From positions 3,062,001 to 3,126,000 of the forward strand of contig NZ_CP027667.1 in assembly GCF_003008575.1 (NCBI RefSeq): a DNA stretch of 64,000 nucleotides, given 5' to 3'. Below the pieces are notes generated by a model. The model searched no databases. It was given only the letters and a program-made list of their open reading frames with translations, and was not told the origin of the DNA. This DNA is from Melaminivora suipulveris (GTDB taxonomy: Bacteria > Pseudomonadota > Gammaproteobacteria > Burkholderiales > Burkholderiaceae_C). Position numbers and translations under genes: made by a program. This document shows, one piece after another, positions 35,007 to 41,196 of the stretch (within the stretch, counting starts at the first letter, position 1; each line of letters begins with the position of its first letter).

Positions 35007-35108
35007 ATGCCTCATGCGACACACCGCCATCCAGGCGATCAGCCGGTCGATCCGGACGTGCCAGGCAAGCCGCCTGAGCCAGCGGATGCGCCACCGCACA
35101 TCACGTAA
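35007..35108 (+). CDS. Small Pro/Asp-rich protein (33 residues)
   Basis: A 33-residue frame beginning MPHATHRHPGDQ and ending EPADAPPHIT, with a very strong Shine-Dalgarno (GGGGAGGA) 5 nt before the ATG. The middle VDPDVPGKPPEP is of a style I have seen in short Pro-rich proteins of related bacteria, though I cannot name a family. It has no hydrophobic segment. The strong ribosome site argues for translation; length and composition leave room for doubt. Confidence 0.5.
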   Translation: MPHATHRHPGDQPVDPDVPGKPPEPADAPPHIT

Positions 35109-35162
35109 GGCATGCCTGCAGCAGCTGCCGGATTGAGCCGTCTCTTCCGGAGGAAAGTCGGA

Positions 35163-35190
35163 ACAAAAAAGCGCCCTGAATATTGGGCGC
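35163..35190 (-). terminator. Rho-independent terminator downstream of tRNA-Leu
   Basis: On the minus strand GCGCCC, an 8-nt loop and GGGCGC are followed by TTTTTTGTTC. This is a strong intrinsic terminator about 72 nt past the tRNA 3' end. Confidence 0.85.
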
Positions 35191-35222
35191 CTGCGAGGTG
35201 GCGGGCTAGGAAGTTTTGCGCC

Positions 35223-35265
35223 GCTATGGCAAAAACCATAGCAACAAACCACGTAAACACGTGGT
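35223..35265 (-). other. Two hairpins in the tRNA-Leu 3' trailer
   Basis: Between the tRNA and its terminator two perfect stems are seen on the minus strand. The first, ACCACGT-GTTT-ACGTGGT (35248-35265), includes the encoded CCA and the discriminator base of the tRNA. The second, GCTATGG-TTTTTG-CCATAGC (35223-35242), has a 7-bp stem. In the precursor the 3' CCA could pair with the trailer instead of being free. Confidence 0.6.
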
Positions 35266-35346
35266 GCCCGGGGCCGGAATCGAACCGGCACGCCTTGCGG
35301 CGGGGGATTTTGAGTCCCCTGCGTCTACCAATTTCACCACCCGGGC
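35262..35346 (-). tRNA. tRNA-Leu (anticodon CAA)
   Basis: Read on the minus strand, the 85-nt gene has the acceptor stem GCCCGGG, a D arm GTGAAATTGGTAGAC, an anticodon stem GGGGA with loop CTCAAAA (anticodon CAA, reading UUG), a long class II variable arm (CCGCCGCAAGGCG), the T loop GTTCGATTCC and an encoded 3' CCA. It is divergent from cysM. Confidence 0.95.
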
Positions 35347-35390
35347 TAGGGGTCTGAGCGAAGTCGCAAATTATGGCACAGTAGGGCCGC

Positions 35391-36296
35391 ATGACGACTT
35401 ATCCGACCCTCGATGACGCCATCGGGCGCACGCCGCTTGTCGCGTTGCAGCGCATCGGTGCACAAGACAACAAAGCGCGCGGCAACGTGGTGCTGGGCAA
35501 GCTGGAGGGCAACAATCCGGCGGGCTCGGTCAAGGACCGCGCGGCGCTGTCGATGATCCGCCGCGCCGAGGAGCGCGGCACCATCCGCCCCGGTGACACG
35601 CTGATCGAGGCGACCTCGGGCAACACCGGCATCGCGCTGGCCATGGTCGCCGCCGTGCGCGGCTACCGGATGCTGCTGATCATGCCGGAGGATTTGTCGG
35701 TAGAGCGCGCGCAGACCATGCGCGCCTACGGCGCCGAGCTGATCCTGACCCCGCGCAGCGGCGGCATGGAATACGCCCGCGACCTGGCCGAGCAGATGGT
35801 CGCGCAGGGCAAGGGCGTGGTGCTGGACCAGTTCGCCAACGAGGACAACCCGCGCATCCACTACGAGACCACCGGCCCCGAGATCTGGGAGCAGACAAGC
35901 GGACGCATCACGCACTTCGTCAGCGCCATGGGCACCACGGGCACCATCACTGGCGTGTCGCGTTTCCTGCGTGAGAAGAATCCGGGCGTGCGCATCATCG
36001 GTGCGCAGCCGGCCGAGGGCTCGCGCATCCCCGGCATCCGCAAGTGGCCCGAGGAGTACCAGCCCAGGATCTATCAGCCGCAGATGGTCGATGAGCTGGT
36101 GCTGGTCAGCCAGGACGATGCCGAGGACATGGCGCGGCGCATGGCGAGCGAGGAAGGACTGTTCGGCGGCATCTCCGCCGCTGGCGCCTGCTGGGTGGCG
36201 CAACAGATCGCCGTGCGCGAGGAAAACGCCACCATCGTCTTCATCGTCTGCGACCGGGGCGACCGCTACCTGTCCACGGGCGTTTTCCCAGCTTGA
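35391..36296 (+). CDS. cysM: Cysteine synthase B (O-acetylserine sulfhydrylase CysM)
   Basis: PLP enzyme that makes cysteine from O-acetylserine and sulfide, or S-sulfocysteine from thiosulfate. It is 301 residues. The Schiff-base lysine is Lys48 in NNPAGSVKDR, and TSGNTGIAL and SAMGTTGTITG bind substrate and PLP phosphate. The short form and the RIPGIRKWPEEY segment favour CysM over CysK. It starts 45 nt from the divergent tRNA-Leu; repeat copy D follows, then the Nudix gene. Confidence 0.95.
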   Translation: MTTYPTLDDAIGRTPLVALQRIGAQDNKARGNVVLGKLEGNNPAGSVKDRAALSMIRRAEERGTIRPGDTLIEATSGNTGIALAMVAAVRGYRMLLIMPEDLSVERAQTMRAYGAELILTPRSGGMEYARDLAEQMVAQGKGVVLDQFANEDNPRIHYETTGPEIWEQTSGRITHFVSAMGTTGTITGVSRFLREKNPGVRIIGAQPAEGSRIPGIRKWPEEYQPRIYQPQMVDELVLVSQDDAEDMARRMASEEGLFGGISAAGACWVAQQIAVREENATIVFIVCDRGDRYLSTGVFPA

Positions 36297-36300
36297 AGAA

Positions 36301-36350
36301 CGAAAAACGGCCTGGGTCAGCGTCAATCAAGCGTCTACAGCTACAAAAAA
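36301..36350 (+). repeat. Dispersed intergenic repeat, copy D (diverged)
   Basis: Diverged copy between cysM and the Nudix gene: GAAAAACGGCCT, GGTCAGCGTCAATCAAGCGT and CTACAGCTAC. It matches the family order of blocks (A-run, GCC, CAG-CG core, CAAGCG, AGCTA) but has lost the terminal palindrome. Confidence 0.6.
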
Positions 36351-36356
36351 CAGAGC

Positions 36357-36923
36357 ATGCAACACCGATACCGCTTCTGCCCGAGCTGCGCCACGCCGCT
36401 CGAACCCATGGTGCTGATGGAAGACAGCGGCCCCAAGGAGCGCCTGCGCTGCCCGGCCTGCCAGTGGACGCACTGGAACAACCCCACGCCGGTGCTGGCG
36501 GCCATCGTCGAGGTGGGCGGCAAGGTGCTGCTGGCGCGCAACGCGCTGTGGCCGTCCAAGATGTTTGCGCTGATCACCGGCTTCATGGAGGCCGGCGAAT
36601 CGCCTGAAGAGGGCGTCGCGCGCGAGCTCAAAGAGGAAACCAACCTGGACGCCCAGGCCATCCAGCTGGTGGGCGCGTACGAGTTCCTGCGCATGAACCA
36701 GGTCATCATCGCCTACCACGTGCAGGCCCACGGCGAGGTGCGCCTGTCGCCCGAGCTGGCGGACTACCGCCTGTACGAACTGGACCAGCTCAAATGCTGG
36801 CCCGCCGGCACCGGCTACGCGCTGGCTGACTGGCTGCGCTCGCGCGGGCACGAGCCAGTGTTCTTCACGCCTGAGGAAAACGCCGAGCGCCGCCGCGGCC
36901 TGGACGACGCGCCAGCGAACTGA
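36357..36923 (+). CDS. Nudix hydrolase with N-terminal zinc ribbon
   Basis: Protein of 188 residues. A zinc ribbon (Cys8, Cys11, Cys32, Cys35: FCPSC and RCPAC) precedes a Nudix domain whose box spans residues 75-97 (GFMEAGE ... RELKEET). The zinc ribbon and box are reminiscent of NudC NADH pyrophosphatase, but the protein is shorter (NudC about 260), so the substrate is uncertain; a nucleoside-diphosphate derivative is likely. It is preceded by repeat copy D and is 14 nt from the TusA-like gene. Confidence 0.88.
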   Translation: MQHRYRFCPSCATPLEPMVLMEDSGPKERLRCPACQWTHWNNPTPVLAAIVEVGGKVLLARNALWPSKMFALITGFMEAGESPEEGVARELKEETNLDAQAIQLVGAYEFLRMNQVIIAYHVQAHGEVRLSPELADYRLYELDQLKCWPAGTGYALADWLRSRGHEPVFFTPEENAERRRGLDDAPAN

Positions 36924-36937
36924 GGAGCCCACGAGCC

Positions 36938-37165
36938 ATGCAATTCGACCAGGAAGTGGATGCACGGGGGCTGAACTGCCCGCTGCCCATCTTGCGCGCC
37001 AAAAAAGCGCTGGCCGGCATGCAAAGCGGCCAGGTGCTCAAGGTGGTGGCCACTGATGCGGGCTCGACGCGCGATTTTCAGGCGTTCGCGCGGCAGACCG
37101 GCAATGAGTTGCTGGAGCAGCGCACCGAGGGCGCGGAGTTCATCCACCTGCTGCGCCGGCGCTGA
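36938..37165 (+). CDS. TusA/SirA family sulfur-carrier protein
   Basis: Protein of 75 residues with the family signature Leu-Asn-Cys14-Pro-Leu-Pro (CPxP), the cysteine that carries persulfide sulfur in tRNA thiolation or sulfur trafficking. It follows the Nudix gene by 14 nt and may be co-transcribed with it. It ends at the convergent PP2C-like gene with repeat copy E between. Proximity to cysM is suggestive of a sulfur theme, but each protein has broad roles. Confidence 0.92.
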   Translation: MQFDQEVDARGLNCPLPILRAKKALAGMQSGQVLKVVATDAGSTRDFQAFARQTGNELLEQRTEGAEFIHLLRRR

Positions 37166-37175
37166 GGCTTTGGGG

Positions 37176-37227
37176 CGAAAAAGGCCGCTGAGGCTTGCTG
37201 GACAAGAGCTGACAGCTATCGATTTTG
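37176..37227 (+). repeat. Dispersed intergenic repeat, copy E (variant)
   Basis: A variant copy between convergent TusA-like and PP2C-like genes: GAAAAAGGCCGCTGAGG, CTTGCTGGACAAGAGCTGA and CAGCTATCGATTTTGA. The core is replaced by a CTTGCTGGACAAG hairpin-like segment, but the A-run/GGCC and the CAGCTATC end match the family. Confidence 0.55.
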
Positions 37228-37238
37228 ACGGCGCGGCA

Positions 37239-38090
37239 TCAGCCACTGTGCTGTAGCAGGATTGCCGAAACATCATCCTCTGCCCCGGTCTGTCGATAAG
37301 CTTCGCACAGCGCATGCAGCCCGTCCTGCGGAGAGGACGCGCGTTTCCAAAGCGCCTGCATCTGGGCGTCGGAAAGTGCCCCATGCAGCCCATCGGTTGC
37401 CAGCAGATAGACGTCGCCCGGCTTCACCTGTCCGTGCCAGACGTGTAGCCAATCATCGGGCGCTGCCTCTTCATCCGAATCCTCTGCGGGCGCGCCCCCG
37501 TCCGCATCCAGCACCAGGCAGTGCAACAGACCATGGTAAATGGATGCAGCTTCGCCCGCCTGCTCCGCATCGGCCTCGCCCTCATCCAGCATCTGCTGCC
37601 ATGCCGTGTGGTCACGGCTGAGCTGCAACCATTGCCAATCGCCGTCAGGCAGCGTGCGCAGGCGCCAAATGCGCGCATCGCCGCTGTTGGCGGCGCACAC
37701 CTCGCCGTCGGCCACCAGCAGGCTGGCCAGCGTGCAGGCGGCGCCGCGGGTGCGAGGCCTGAGGTAGCGGGCTCGCCACTCTGGCAGGGCCTGACGCACC
37801 AAGCCTGGCAGCTGCCGGGCCTGCAGCGGCTGTGTGACTGGGCTGGTGCGATGCAGCACCTGCAAGAAACTGCGGCTGGCCAAATCGGCGCAAGGGCTGG
37901 ATGCCACGCCGTCGGCCACCGACAGCCAGGCAAAACCGCCGGGCGCAGCGCAAGTCCAGTAGCCGAGATGGGTTTGCGCGATGTTGTGTCCGCTCAGAGT
38001 CTGCAGAGCCAGCGCGTCCTGTTGCGGTGCGGGAGCGTAGTGCATTCGGGATGAGGGGCGATGAGTTTGCTGGAAGGCGTGGACAAGCAT
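37239..38090 (-). CDS. PP2C-like Ser/Thr protein phosphatase
   Basis: Protein of 283 residues from ATG 38090, chosen because GAGG and AAGAAGG lie upstream, or 268 residues from ATG 38045. PP2C metal-binding motifs are seen as SVADG (Asp60-Gly61), ANSGDARIW, LATDGLHGALSD (Asp233) and EDDVSAILL (Asp272/273). The first motif (RxxNED) of classical PP2Cs is not recognisable, and an acidic insert (residues 202-214) is unusual. The start lies 11 nt after the restriction-endonuclease-like gene, so the two are probably co-transcribed. The target is unknown. Confidence 0.8.
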   Translation of the reverse strand: MLVHAFQQTHRPSSRMHYAPAPQQDALALQTLSGHNIAQTHLGYWTCAAPGGFAWLSVADGVASSPCADLASRSFLQVLHRTSPVTQPLQARQLPGLVRQALPEWRARYLRPRTRGAACTLASLLVADGEVCAANSGDARIWRLRTLPDGDWQWLQLSRDHTAWQQMLDEGEADAEQAGEAASIYHGLLHCLVLDADGGAPAEDSDEEAAPDDWLHVWHGQVKPGDVYLLATDGLHGALSDAQMQALWKRASSPQDGLHALCEAYRQTGAEDDVSAILLQHSG

Positions 38091-38101
38091 GCCTTCTTGC
38101 C

Positions 38102-39001
38102 TCAGCTTCTTTTGTGGATCAGCCACTCCGCGAGCCCTGTGTTGACAACATGTCGCGCGATGGCTCGCGGGCCCCACACGTGGGTTGTCCGTTGATCGCC
38201 CTGACCAGACAAGTCTTCCGGGCAGGTATGGCACACGAAATAGATCTCGTCGCACCCCTCGTAGCTGCGCAAGGTATGGATGGACTTCTGGGCGGTGCTT
38301 CGGGTGGCTTGCGATTTGATCTGAACGACAGCCCTTCTATTGCTGGAGGCTTGGCGCAGGTCCAAGTCGATGTCTTTCTCCTGCGCTCCCATAACGGAAA
38401 AGCGCTGCCAGCCAAGCTTGGAAAAAATCAGCTCGACCAGCAGTTCGAAGTCGTGCCACCACAGTCCCTTGATCAGCTCTTCGACATGTCCGGTCAACGC
38501 GTCGAGCGCCGCCTCGGCCTGCAGGACAGGCGGGCTCTTTTCGCCATTGATTTTCCGGACCAGATAGTCTTTTTGCTTGACGTCGCAAATGGTTCCGCGG
38601 AACCCGGTGACTTGCGTTGTGCGCCCGTCCAGATTTTCAATCCACAAGGGCTTGCCATTCACATCGGTGCAATGCCATTGGCCAATGACTTTGCGGATAC
38701 GGGTCTTGTCGCACTGTTCTGCGACGCCCCGGGCGGCACGGCACCAATACAGTTTTCTGACGCAAATGGTGATCCAGACGTCGGTCTCGGCCAGCTCGTA
38801 AAAGTCGCGTATCTGGTTGACGTCTCGGGTGGCGGCCCCGTGATTGCCGTTGCGCCTTTGCAGCCAACGCGCTTGCACCTTGTCCCACTCGCCGGCCAGG
38901 CACTCTTGGTGCTGATCGCTGGCATAGCCGAGGCGAATGGTGCCGTTTCGGATGCAGTCGGCTTCCCAGGCGCCGCCTGTGCCAAGTTTGATGAAGCGCA
39001 C
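38102..39001 (-). CDS. Restriction-endonuclease-like protein with N-terminal EVE/PUA-like domain
   Basis: About 299 residues from a GTG at 39001; the frame is open to 39160, but that lead overlaps the SIR2 gene and has no ribosome site, so the start is uncertain. Residues 1-150 (RFIKLGTGGAWEADCIRNG, VWITICVRKLYWC, FRGTICD) look like an EVE/PUA-type nucleic-acid reader. Residues 180-299 contain an Mrr-like PD-(D/E)xK core: HDFELLVELIF, Asp212 in EKDIDLDL and Gln227-Ile-Lys229. This suggests a nuclease acting on modified or foreign DNA. The codon use looks less GC-rich than its neighbours, a hint of horizontal gain. No methyltransferase lies beside it. Confidence 0.7.
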   Translation of the reverse strand: MRFIKLGTGGAWEADCIRNGTIRLGYASDQHQECLAGEWDKVQARWLQRRNGNHGAATRDVNQIRDFYELAETDVWITICVRKLYWCRAARGVAEQCDKTRIRKVIGQWHCTDVNGKPLWIENLDGRTTQVTGFRGTICDVKQKDYLVRKINGEKSPPVLQAEAALDALTGHVEELIKGLWWHDFELLVELIFSKLGWQRFSVMGAQEKDIDLDLRQASSNRRAVVQIKSQATRSTAQKSIHTLRSYEGCDEIYFVCHTCPEDLSGQGDQRTTHVWGPRAIARHVVNTGLAEWLIHKRS

Positions 39002-39062
39002 TTTAGCAGGGCTGGATTTTTTCCATGGCCATGACGGTTCGAGGTTGCAAAAGCCCGCGTAC

Positions 39063-40127
39063 TTATACGAGGGCGGCGCGGTGCTGCTGAATCCCTTCCA
39101 GCGCCTCCCTGGCCCCGAGCGCCAGCTCGATATCGCCAAGGTTGTGGATGTTCGCCTCATGCAGATTGACGCGGATCAGCCGGCTGCCGCGCTGCTGCAT
39201 GCGCCGGGTGAAGTTGCGCACCGTGGGTGAGGCGCGGCCCGCGCCGATTTCGATCACCAGCGGCGTCTGGGCGCTGTCCAGCCACACGTCCAGCAGCGCA
39301 CGCTGCTGCTGGCTGCGCGCGTGGTTCCAGTGCCAGTCGTCGAACATCAGGACGTTGGGCCGCGCCAGTGCCCCGCAGCGAGGGCAGGCCGGCAGTTCGC
39401 CCAGCCATTCGCACGCCGCCTCGTCCACCTGGGGGCGCAGATCCGCCGTGAACCAGATGTCTCCGCTGCAGTTGGCCGTGCATTGCAGCCGGTGGATGGA
39501 GCCGTGGCATTCGTATATGCGCGCGGCGGGAAAGCCTGCCTTCTGAAAATGCCCGTCCACATTGCTGGTGAACACGAAGCAGCCTTGCTGCATGCGCTGT
39601 CCCCAGGCGTGGAGCAGGCCGAAGCCGGCATGCGGCGTGGCGGCGCGGTACAGCTGGAGCCGTTGGCCGTAGAAGCCCCAGGCGGTGGCCGGGCGCTCCT
39701 GGAACGCCTGGGGCGAGGCAATGCTCTCGAACCGCAGGCGGCTGCGGGCGAGCGCAGGGTAGGCGCGCCAAAAGCCCTCGTCGCCCCGGTAGTCGGGCAG
39801 GCCGGAGTCGATGCCCATGCCGGCGCCCGCGGCTATGACCATGCTTTGCGCGGCGCTGATCCAGTGGGCGGCCTTTGCTAGCTTGTTCTGCACCAGCAGG
39901 TCCGGCCCGTCCTGGGCTGCGTCGGCGATGCGCCAGCGCTGCTCCTGCTCGTCGTGATCCAGGATGTCGCCAAGCATGGCGTCGCGCAGCTGCGTGGCAC
40001 GTTGGTGGCCGATGCGCAGCGTCCGCTGCAGCGTGGCGATGCCGGGGTCGCGGCGAAAGAGCACGAGCTGGCGTGCGCGCGGGTACAGCGGGTCGTCGCG
40101 GCCGGCGGAAGGCGTCGGGGTGTTCAT
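39063..40127 (-). CDS. SIR2 family NAD-dependent deacetylase with N-terminal FtsK-gamma-like domain
   Basis: Protein of 354 residues. Residues 11-58 (DDPLYPRARQLVLFRR, then LQRTLRIGHQRATQLRDAM) closely resemble the winged-helix gamma domain of FtsK, which reads KOPS DNA. Residues 80-350 form a SIR2 domain with GAGMGIDSGLPDYRG, TSNVDGHF, catalytic His208 in ECHGS and zinc Cys216, Cys220, Cys248 and Cys251. This is the sirtuin type that uses NAD to remove acyl groups. The ATG at 40127 is followed by an unstructured stretch before the DNA-binding region. It lies upstream of the restriction-endonuclease-like gene on the same strand, 61 nt from its likely start. Confidence 0.85.
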   Translation of the reverse strand: MNTPTPSAGRDDPLYPRARQLVLFRRDPGIATLQRTLRIGHQRATQLRDAMLGDILDHDEQEQRWRIADAAQDGPDLLVQNKLAKAAHWISAAQSMVIAAGAGMGIDSGLPDYRGDEGFWRAYPALARSRLRFESIASPQAFQERPATAWGFYGQRLQLYRAATPHAGFGLLHAWGQRMQQGCFVFTSNVDGHFQKAGFPAARIYECHGSIHRLQCTANCSGDIWFTADLRPQVDEAACEWLGELPACPRCGALARPNVLMFDDWHWNHARSQQQRALLDVWLDSAQTPLVIEIGAGRASPTVRNFTRRMQQRGSRLIRVNLHEANIHNLGDIELALGAREALEGIQQHRAALV

Positions 40128-40182
40128 GGCCGCCATCATGGGCCAGGGGTGCGACAGGTTGTGCCGCAAGCCGAAACTTTGG

Positions 40183-40233
40183 GCCAAATCGGCCCGCAGT
40201 CATCGTGATTCAAGCGCGGATAGCTATCAAAAT
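40183..40233 (+). repeat. Dispersed intergenic repeat, copy F
   Basis: Copy between galU and the SIR2 gene: GCCAAATCGGCC, CAGTCATCGTG, ATTCAAGCGCGG and ATAGCTATCAAAAT. It touches the galU stop codon (galU ends at 40233 on the minus strand). Confidence 0.7.
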
Positions 40234-41120
40234 CAGAGCGAAAGCGACTTCAGATATTCCCGAAAGTACTCGCCCACTTGCGAATGCTGCAGCGCCAGTT
40301 CCACGGTCGCTTCCAGGAAACCTTCCTTGCTGCCGCAGTCATAGCGCTTGCCGGTGTACTGGTAGGCGTACACCGCCTCGTGCTGGATCAGCCGGGCGAT
40401 GGCGTCGGTGAGCTGGATCTCGCCGCCCACGCCGCGCGGCTGGTTGCGGATCTCCTCGAAGATGCGCGGGGTGAGCACGTAGCGGCCGGCCACGCCCATG
40501 CGCGAGGGGGCTTTTTCCGGCGCGGGCTTTTCCACGATTTCCTCGACGCGCAGCAGCGCGCCACCGGCGTTCTCGCCGCGCACGATGCCGTAGCGGCGCG
40601 TGTGCTCGGGCGGCACTTCCTGCACGGCGATCAGCGAGCGGCCCTGTTTCTCGAATGCCGACGTCATCTGCGCCATCACGCCGGGGCCGCCGTTGTTGCC
40701 GACCATCAGGTCGTCGGCCAGGATCACGGCGAAGGCCTCGTTGCCGACCAGCGGCTCGGCGCACAGCACGGCATGCCCCAGGCCCAGGGAGCGCGGCTGG
40801 CGCACGAACAGGCAGTTCATGTCCTGGGGGCTGACGCTGCGCACCAGCTCCAGCATCTCCTTCTTGCCCGCGGCCTCCAGCTCGGACTCCAGCTCGTACG
40901 AGGTGTCGAAATGGTCCTCGATGGCGCGCTTGCTGCGGCCGGTGACGAAAATCATGTCGCGGATGCCGGCCTCGTAGGCCTCCTCGACGGCGTACTGGAT
41001 CAGCGGCTTGTCCACCACCGGCAGCATCTCTTTGGGAGACGCCTTGGTGGCCGGAAGAAAACGCGTGCCCAGGCCGGCGACGGGAAAGACGGCTTTGCGG
41101 ATGCGGGTGGGGATGCTCAA
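40233..41120 (-). CDS. galU: UTP-glucose-1-phosphate uridylyltransferase
   Basis: Makes UDP-glucose from UTP and glucose 1-phosphate, the donor for cellulose (bcs operon in this window), LPS and other glycans. It is 295 residues. The start is a TTG at 41120, supported by ACGAGG 6 nt upstream and by the family N-terminus [20 protein letters not shown]. The frame is open to 41654, but that is inside valS. The signature [19 protein letters not shown] and [11 protein letters not shown] are present. It is on the same strand as valS, 76 nt after its stop. Confidence 0.95.
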   Translation of the reverse strand: MSIPTRIRKAVFPVAGLGTRFLPATKASPKEMLPVVDKPLIQYAVEEAYEAGIRDMIFVTGRSKRAIEDHFDTSYELESELEAAGKKEMLELVRSVSPQDMNCLFVRQPRSLGLGHAVLCAEPLVGNEAFAVILADDLMVGNNGGPGVMAQMTSAFEKQGRSLIAVQEVPPEHTRRYGIVRGENAGGALLRVEEIVEKPAPEKAPSRMGVAGRYVLTPRIFEEIRNQPRGVGGEIQLTDAIARLIQHEAVYAYQYTGKRYDCGSKEGFLEATVELALQHSQVGEYFREYLKSLSL

Positions 41121-41196
41121 GACGTGCCTCGTGGAGTTATGAAAAATCGCTGCGGCGCGGGGCGCTGCGCCGGCCCCGCTCCTGCCGCAAACGATG

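Noticed and set aside
39002..39160. ATG at 39160 as start of the restriction-endonuclease-like gene
   Set aside because: It lies inside the SIR2 coding end, has no ribosome site and adds about 50 residues unlike the rest of the protein.
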